64,000 nt of DNA, taken from positions 24,001 through 88,000 of the forward strand of contig CACIPV010000001.1 of assembly GCA_902588615.1 (NCBI GenBank), read 5' to 3'. The position numbers and the translations under genes are program-made. Source of the stretch: an uncultured Alphaproteobacteria bacterium. Its GTDB lineage: Bacteria; Pseudomonadota; Alphaproteobacteria; HIMB59. The notes under the pieces are model-generated. The model saw nothing but the letters and a program-made list of their open reading frames with translations. It was not told the DNA's origin and did not search any database. Positions within the stretch are counted from its first letter, which is position 1. The number at the start of each line of letters is the position of its first letter. This document shows positions 60,091 through 64,000 of the stretch, in pieces.

Positions 60091-60762
60091 AGAAAATAAT
60101 AAATAAATAAAAGCAACTAAAAGAGTTGTTTGCCAAAAATAACTTATTAAAAATATTAATATAATAACTGTAAGTATAATCATAAGTCTAAAATATAAAG
60201 TTTTTACTTTTAGATTTTTCACAGAGGGGGTCGGAACTCTGCTAATCATCATAGCACCCGCAAATATAATTAATAATGCACTTACAATAGGATAGTTGAT
60301 AGTAAATTGTATTTGTTCAATAAAATTTAGATAAAGCGGAATCATTATAATACCTGCGGCGGCTGGTGAGGGTATGCCATAAAATACTTTGCTTTGCTCT
60401 CTCATATTTTCAATATTGAAACGAGCAAGTCTAAGAGCTGCACAAATAATGTAAAAAAGACTTATAACCCATCCAATTCTTCCTAGCTCATTTGTAAAAC
60501 TTAAATTTATAAGCAAAGATGGAGCTAATCCAAAACTAATAAAATCTGATAAAGAGTCTAATTCAGCTCCAAATTGGGATGATTTTTTTAATTTTCTAGC
60601 CATCCATCCATCAAAGAAATCGAAGAAGGCTGCTAGCATTATCATAAGCACAGCAATTTTAAAATTACTTTGAATAGAAAACTTTATTGAGGAAATACCT
60701 GCAATAAGTGACATTAGTGTAATTAAATTAGGTATAAATTTAGTGAGCGGATGTTCGGTCAT
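60040..60762 (-). CDS. pssA: CDP-diacylglycerol-serine O-phosphatidyltransferase
   Basis: PssA makes phosphatidylserine from CDP-diacylglycerol and serine. The 240 residues have several hydrophobic helices and the CDP-alcohol phosphotransferase motif D-G-W-M-A-R...G-A-E-L-D-S-L-S-D with all conserved Asp residues at about 50-72. It begins with ATG at 60762, 8 bp after psd; psd-pssA is the alphaproteobacterial order. The last 17 codons overlap the end of the RND gene. Confidence 0.95.
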   Translation of the reverse strand: MTEHPLTKFIPNLITLMSLIAGISSIKFSIQSNFKIAVLMIMLAAFFDFFDGWMARKLKKSSQFGAELDSLSDFISFGLAPSLLINLSFTNELGRIGWVISLFYIICAALRLARFNIENMREQSKVFYGIPSPAAAGIIMIPLYLNFIEQIQFTINYPIVSALLIIFAGAMMISRVPTPSVKNLKVKTLYFRLMIILTVIILIFLISYFWQTTLLVAFIYLLFSLLSLFTYFIKFFRGVS

Positions 60763-60770
60763 CTAAATGT

Positions 60771-61433
60771 CTAAATCTTTTTATATTCTCTAGATTGTAT
60801 ATTTTTGTTGTTTTTAAAATCTCTTGCAATGATAGTTTCACCACCGATACATTGCTGACCAATGCTTACCATTAAATTGTATGAATTGGGAAATTCAATA
60901 TCTACTCTGCTTCCAAACTTGATAATTCCATATCTCTCACCTTGGTTTACTCTCTCATTAGTTTTAAGATAACAAATTATTCTTCTGGCAATTAAACCAG
61001 CAATTTGTGTTATGTATATAACGTTAGATCCAGATTTAAGAGTTATTCTTAATCTTTCATTTTCTTCACTTGCTTTATCTAAAGTTGCATTGATAAATTT
61101 GCCCTCAATATAATCAATTTTTGTAATTTGACCTGAAAGAGGCAATCTTTGGATATGTACATTAAACACACTCAAAAAAATTGAAACTTTGGTATAACTT
61201 TTTTTTCCCTCTTTGTACTCACTAATATTTGTAATTAATCCATCTGCTGGGCTAACTAAAATATCATCACCTAATGGAACGACTCTTTCAGGATCTCTAA
61301 AAAAATAGAATGCAAAAATTAGTAATATTAAAAAAATTAAAAATAAAGGTTTATATATAAAATAAAAAAAAATTACTAATAAAAATAGTATTATCAGCGC
61401 AGCTGAAATTTCTTTATGAAACCTGAAGTACAT
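60771..61433 (-). CDS. psd: Phosphatidylserine decarboxylase proenzyme
   Basis: Psd converts phosphatidylserine to phosphatidylethanolamine. The 220 residues fit the short alphaproteobacterial type: N-terminal hydrophobic segments (about 10-45), F-R-D-P-E-R, S-P-A-D-G and N-V-H-I-Q-R motifs, and the self-cleavage site in F-G-S-R-V-D, where serine becomes the pyruvoyl group. It starts with ATG at 61433 with a promoter 9 nt upstream of it. It forms an operon with pssA. Confidence 0.96.
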   Translation of the reverse strand: MYFRFHKEISAALIILFLLVIFFYFIYKPLFLIFLILLIFAFYFFRDPERVVPLGDDILVSPADGLITNISEYKEGKKSYTKVSIFLSVFNVHIQRLPLSGQITKIDYIEGKFINATLDKASEENERLRITLKSGSNVIYITQIAGLIARRIICYLKTNERVNQGERYGIIKFGSRVDIEFPNSYNLMVSIGQQCIGGETIIARDFKNNKNIQSREYKKI

Positions 61434-61442
61434 AAGATGGAA

Positions 61443-61471
61443 TTAATATCTGAATTGTATAATTTGATCAA
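61443..61471 (-). promoter_or_regulatory. Predicted psd-pssA promoter
   Basis: On the minus strand TTGATC (61466-61471) and TATTAA (61443-61448) are exactly 17 bp apart. The psd ATG follows 9 nt after the -10, so the leader would be zero to a few bases. In the same 94-bp gap the icd side shows a TATACA box (61504-61509) 18 nt before the icd ATG, without a clear -35. Confidence 0.5.
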
Positions 61472-61527
61472 TAAAATAGATTTTTTTTATTAATTTAATC
61501 TGTTATACAATCAATATCTCTATATAA

Positions 61528-62739
61528 ATGTCAAAAGTTTCAGTAAAAAATCCTGTGGTCGAATTAGATGGTGATGAAATGACAAGGATTATATGGGATT
61601 TTATTAAACAAAAGCTCATTCTTCCATATCTTGATATAGATCTAAAATATTACGACTTATCTGTACAAAATAGAGATCAAACAAATGATGAAATTACAGT
61701 TGAGGCTGCAAAAGCAATAAAAAAATTTGGTGTTGGTATAAAATGTGCAACTATCACTCCTGACGATAATAGAGTATCGGAATTTAAGCTAAAAAAAATG
61801 TGGCGTTCTCCAAATGGAACTATAAGAAATATTTTAGATGGAACTGTTTTTAGACAACCAATTATATGTAAAAATATTCCAAGAATTGTTAGGACATGGG
61901 ATGCCCCTATTGTTGTTGGTAGGCATGCGTTTGGTGATCAATATAAGGCTACAGAAATGAAGATCGATAAACCAGGGAAACTCTTTATGAAATATGTTGA
62001 TGAAGAGGGAAAAGTAGAGGAAAAAGAGGTTTTTCAATTTCAAAATCAGGGTGTTGCCCTCTCTATGTATAATGTAGACGAGTCAATTAGAGGTTTTGCA
62101 AGATCTTGTTTTAATTATGGATTAAAATTAAAATGGCCTGTATACCTCTCAACAAAAGATACTATTTTAAAAAAATACGATGGAAGATTTAAAGAGATAT
62201 TTAATGAAATTTTTCAGAAAGAATTTAAAACTGATTTTGAAAATAACCAAATAGTTTACGAACACCGTCTTATTGATGATTTAGTTGCGTCTTCAATGAA
62301 ATGGTCAGGTAACTTTATTTGGGCTTGCAAGAATTATGACGGAGACGTTCAGTCAGATGCAGTTGCACAGGGGTTTGGTTCTTTGGGTATGATGTCTAGT
62401 GTTTTAATGACACCCGATGGGAAAACAATTGAAGCTGAGGCTGCTCATGGAACTGTAACTAGACATTATAGACTGCATCAAAAAGGAGAAAAAACTTCAA
62501 CAAATCCTATAGCATCAATATTTGCTTGGACAAAAGGTTTAAATTTTAGAGGTGAGTTCGATGGCAACGATGAACTTATTAAGTTTTCAAAGGCACTTGA
62601 AGAAACTTGTATTGAAACTGTTGAGTCTGGTCAAATGACTAAGGACTTAGCAATACTTGTAGACAAAAATTCGCCGTGGATGAATACTGAAGATTTTTTA
62701 AATTGTCTTGATAAAAATCTTCAAACTAAATTAAATTAA
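61528..62739 (+). CDS. icd: NADP-dependent isocitrate dehydrogenase
   Basis: Icd oxidatively decarboxylates isocitrate to 2-oxoglutarate in the TCA cycle. The 403 residues are of the eukaryote-like NADP type: [13 protein letters not shown] at the N-terminus, [16 protein letters not shown] and the D-G-D-V-Q-S-D segment with metal-binding aspartates, then [10 protein letters not shown]. Length is typical. It is divergent from psd and meets alaS tail to tail with a 4-bp overlap. Confidence 0.97.
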   Translation: MSKVSVKNPVVELDGDEMTRIIWDFIKQKLILPYLDIDLKYYDLSVQNRDQTNDEITVEAAKAIKKFGVGIKCATITPDDNRVSEFKLKKMWRSPNGTIRNILDGTVFRQPIICKNIPRIVRTWDAPIVVGRHAFGDQYKATEMKIDKPGKLFMKYVDEEGKVEEKEVFQFQNQGVALSMYNVDESIRGFARSCFNYGLKLKWPVYLSTKDTILKKYDGRFKEIFNEIFQKEFKTDFENNQIVYEHRLIDDLVASSMKWSGNFIWACKNYDGDVQSDAVAQGFGSLGMMSSVLMTPDGKTIEAEAAHGTVTRHYRLHQKGEKTSTNPIASIFAWTKGLNFRGEFDGNDELIKFSKALEETCIETVESGQMTKDLAILVDKNSPWMNTEDFLNCLDKNLQTKLN

Positions 62740-64000
62740 ATCTGATTTTTAATACTTAAAAAAGCTTGATTTAATTGATCTTTTTTGTTGCCACCAGCTT
62801 GAGCGAAGTCAATTCTTCCCCCACCACCTTTTGATCCGAGTATATCAAAAGTACTTTTTATTAGTACTCTGGCATCATAAGTATCTATTAAATCATTAGT
62901 TAACCCAACTATAATGGATACCTTATCTTCATTTGTGGTAATACAAGCCAAAATAGATTTAGATTTTTCTAATTTAAATTTATCAAAAATTGATCTGAGT
63001 TCTTTGGGAGGCAAGTTTTCTATTAATTGAGACACAAAATTAATTCCATTTATATTTGTTTCTTCTATTTTATTATTCTCCTCATTTGAGAGTATTGATT
63101 TATTTTTTAAATTATCTAAATAATTTTCCAACTTCTTTATATAAAGGTTTTTATTTTCCTCACTAAAACTTATTTTTCCATTTAATTTGTTTATTTGTGA
63201 GATTAAGCTAATGATTTTATCATCAAGTTTTTTTTCAAGTAATTGATCCTCTTTTAGTTTATTACTAATAAATTCATCTACCTTATTACCAGTGCAAGCC
63301 TCTATTCTCCTTACTCCTGATGAGACAGACTCTTCACTTATAATATAAAATTTCTCTATATCCTTAACATTTGATACATGCGTTCCCCCACATAGCTCAA
63401 TTGAATAAGGTTTATTATTGTCTTCTCCCAGTGTAACAACTCTTACCTCTTCACCATATTTTTCTCCAAACAAAGCCATAGCCCCTAGTTTTATTGCCTC
63501 TTCTTGAGACTTAATATCAATTTGTGTTTCACAAGTATTAGAAATTATATTTGTTACCTCTTTTTGAATAGTATCTATTTGCTTTGATGATATTTGTTTA
63601 TTATGACTGAAATCAAAACGTAATTTATTTTCATTAACTAAAGATCCGCGCTGAGCTACATGTAGTCCTAAGTTATTCCTTAATGCTGCATGAAGCAAAT
63701 GTGTAGCAGAATGATTTTTTTTAATTAATTCCCTTAAACTAATATCTATTTTAAGTTTAACTTCATTTCCTATTTTAAATTTGCCTGAAATTACATTACC
63801 AAAATGGATAAAAATGCCTTGAGGAGTTTTTCTAGTATCTGTCACTTTAAATTCTGCATTTTCTGTAGAAATTATGCCTTTATCTCCAACTTGCCCACCA
63901 GACTCTGCATAAAAACATGACTCATCTGTGATAATTGCTGATTTTTTTATTTGATCACTTAATTCGTCAACTACTTCTGAGTCTAAGACTAAAGCAGTTA
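62736..64000 (-). CDS. alaS: Alanyl-tRNA synthetase (C-terminal part, cut by window edge)
   Basis: AlaRS charges tRNA(Ala). About 421 C-terminal residues are visible; the catalytic domain lies beyond base 64000. The frame runs open from the edge and begins with [11 protein letters not shown]. The editing domain shows H-S-A-T-H-L-L-H (two zinc histidines) and C-G-G-T-H, the DHHA1-type domain follows, and it ends [12 protein letters not shown]. It overlaps icd by 4 bp. Confidence 0.96.
   Translation of the reverse strand, partial: TALVLDSEVVDELSDQIKKSAIITDESCFYAESGGQVGDKGIISTENAEFKVTDTRKTPQGIFIHFGNVISGKFKIGNEVKLKIDISLRELIKKNHSATHLLHAALRNNLGLHVAQRGSLVNENKLRFDFSHNKQISSKQIDTIQKEVTNIISNTCETQIDIKSQEEAIKLGAMALFGEKYGEEVRVVTLGEDNNKPYSIELCGGTHVSNVKDIEKFYIISEESVSSGVRRIEACTGNKVDEFISNKLKEDQLLEKKLDDKIISLISQINKLNGKISFSEENKNLYIKKLENYLDNLKNKSILSNEENNKIEETNINGINFVSQLIENLPPKELRSIFDKFKLEKSKSILACITTNEDKVSIIVGLTNDLIDTYDARVLIKSTFDILGSKGGGGRIDFAQAGGNKKDQLNQAFLSIKNQI

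Noticed and set aside
1..64000. Search for CRISPR arrays, insertion sequences, prophage, defence, secondary-metabolite or other novel multi-gene systems
   Set aside because: No direct-repeat arrays, transposases, integrases or unfamiliar operons are visible. Nearly every gene has a housekeeping identity and a conserved alphaproteobacterial neighbourhood.

Overview
The window is a single, very gene-dense stretch of a low-GC (roughly 30 percent by eye) alphaproteobacterial chromosome. Gene content and order are typical of Alphaproteobacteria (hom-glpX-recJ, plsX-ihfA-merR-tRNA-Pro, rpiB-glyA-nrdR-rib-nusB, lepB-rnc-recO, gatCAB divergent from ruvX, lptD-surA-pdxA-ksgA, cvpA-purF). Almost every intergenic gap is under 100 bp and genes overlap by 1-23 bp. 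Riboflavin, lysine, purine, pyrimidine, PLP and lipid synthesis genes are all present, with a proton-pumping pyrophosphatase. Together these point to a free-living, genome-streamlined marine lineage of the SAR11/HIMB59 kind rather than an obligate parasite. The exact lineage cannot be fixed without a search. No rRNA, CRISPR, insertion sequence, prophage, toxin-antitoxin or defence island is visible.

Layout. 1-5.7 kb (minus): recJ (cut by the window edge), glpX, hom, a small membrane protein, rpsI, rplM; then tRNA-Pro, a MerR-type regulator, ihfA and plsX. 5.8-6.1 kb (plus): bamE. 6.1-20.7 kb (minus): one unbroken run hppA, nusB, ribH, ribBA, ribE, ribD, nrdR, glyA, rpiB, recO, rnc, lepB, acpS, pdxJ, rsh, rpoZ, smpB, dapA. 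20.8-24.1 kb (minus): tRNA-Ser and gatBAC. 24.1-28.5 kb (plus): ruvX, pyrB, plsY, topA. 28.5-31.6 kb (minus): aspS, hdaA and a DUF2066-like exported protein. 31.6-33.0 kb (plus): purM, purN. 33.0-34.8 kb (minus): ndk, pepA. 34.8-41.2 kb (plus): the envelope/PLP cluster lptF, lptG, lptD, surA-like, pdxA, rsmA. 41.2-45.0 kb (minus): gmk and fabF-acpP-fabG-fabD. 45.0-51.4 kb (plus): rpsF, rpsR, rplI, dnaB, mlaE, mlaF, cvpA, purF and a decayed SDR. 51.4-54.8 kb (minus): der, bamB, yfgM-like, thioredoxin-like. 54.8-60.1 kb: an orphan small gene, rlmE (minus) and an RND efflux pair (plus). 60.0-64 kb: pssA, psd (minus), icd (plus), alaS (minus, cut by the window edge).

How it works together. The genes serve fatty acid and phospholipid synthesis (acpS, acpP, fabD/G/F, plsX, plsY, pssA, psd), outer-membrane assembly (LptD/F/G, BamB/E, SurA-like, MlaEF), translation and ribosome assembly, nucleotide, vitamin (B2, B6) and amino acid synthesis, and DNA maintenance.

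I found no new multi-gene system. The noteworthy signals lie in genome architecture. (1) Divergent gene pairs have start codons that overlap or nearly touch, with -10 boxes only 6-9 nt from the start, which predicts leaderless mRNAs. (2) lptF is split at an eight-T tract that forms a U-UUU-UUG slippery heptamer, with its C-terminus intact in the -1 frame. (3) Canonical members are missing from conserved blocks (era, fabH, pyrC/dprA). (4) Several domains are eroded (RibA half of RibBA, SurA, the SDR after purF, G1 of Der, the hairpin of the RND adaptor). (5) TTG starts and 14-bp gene overlaps are frequent.
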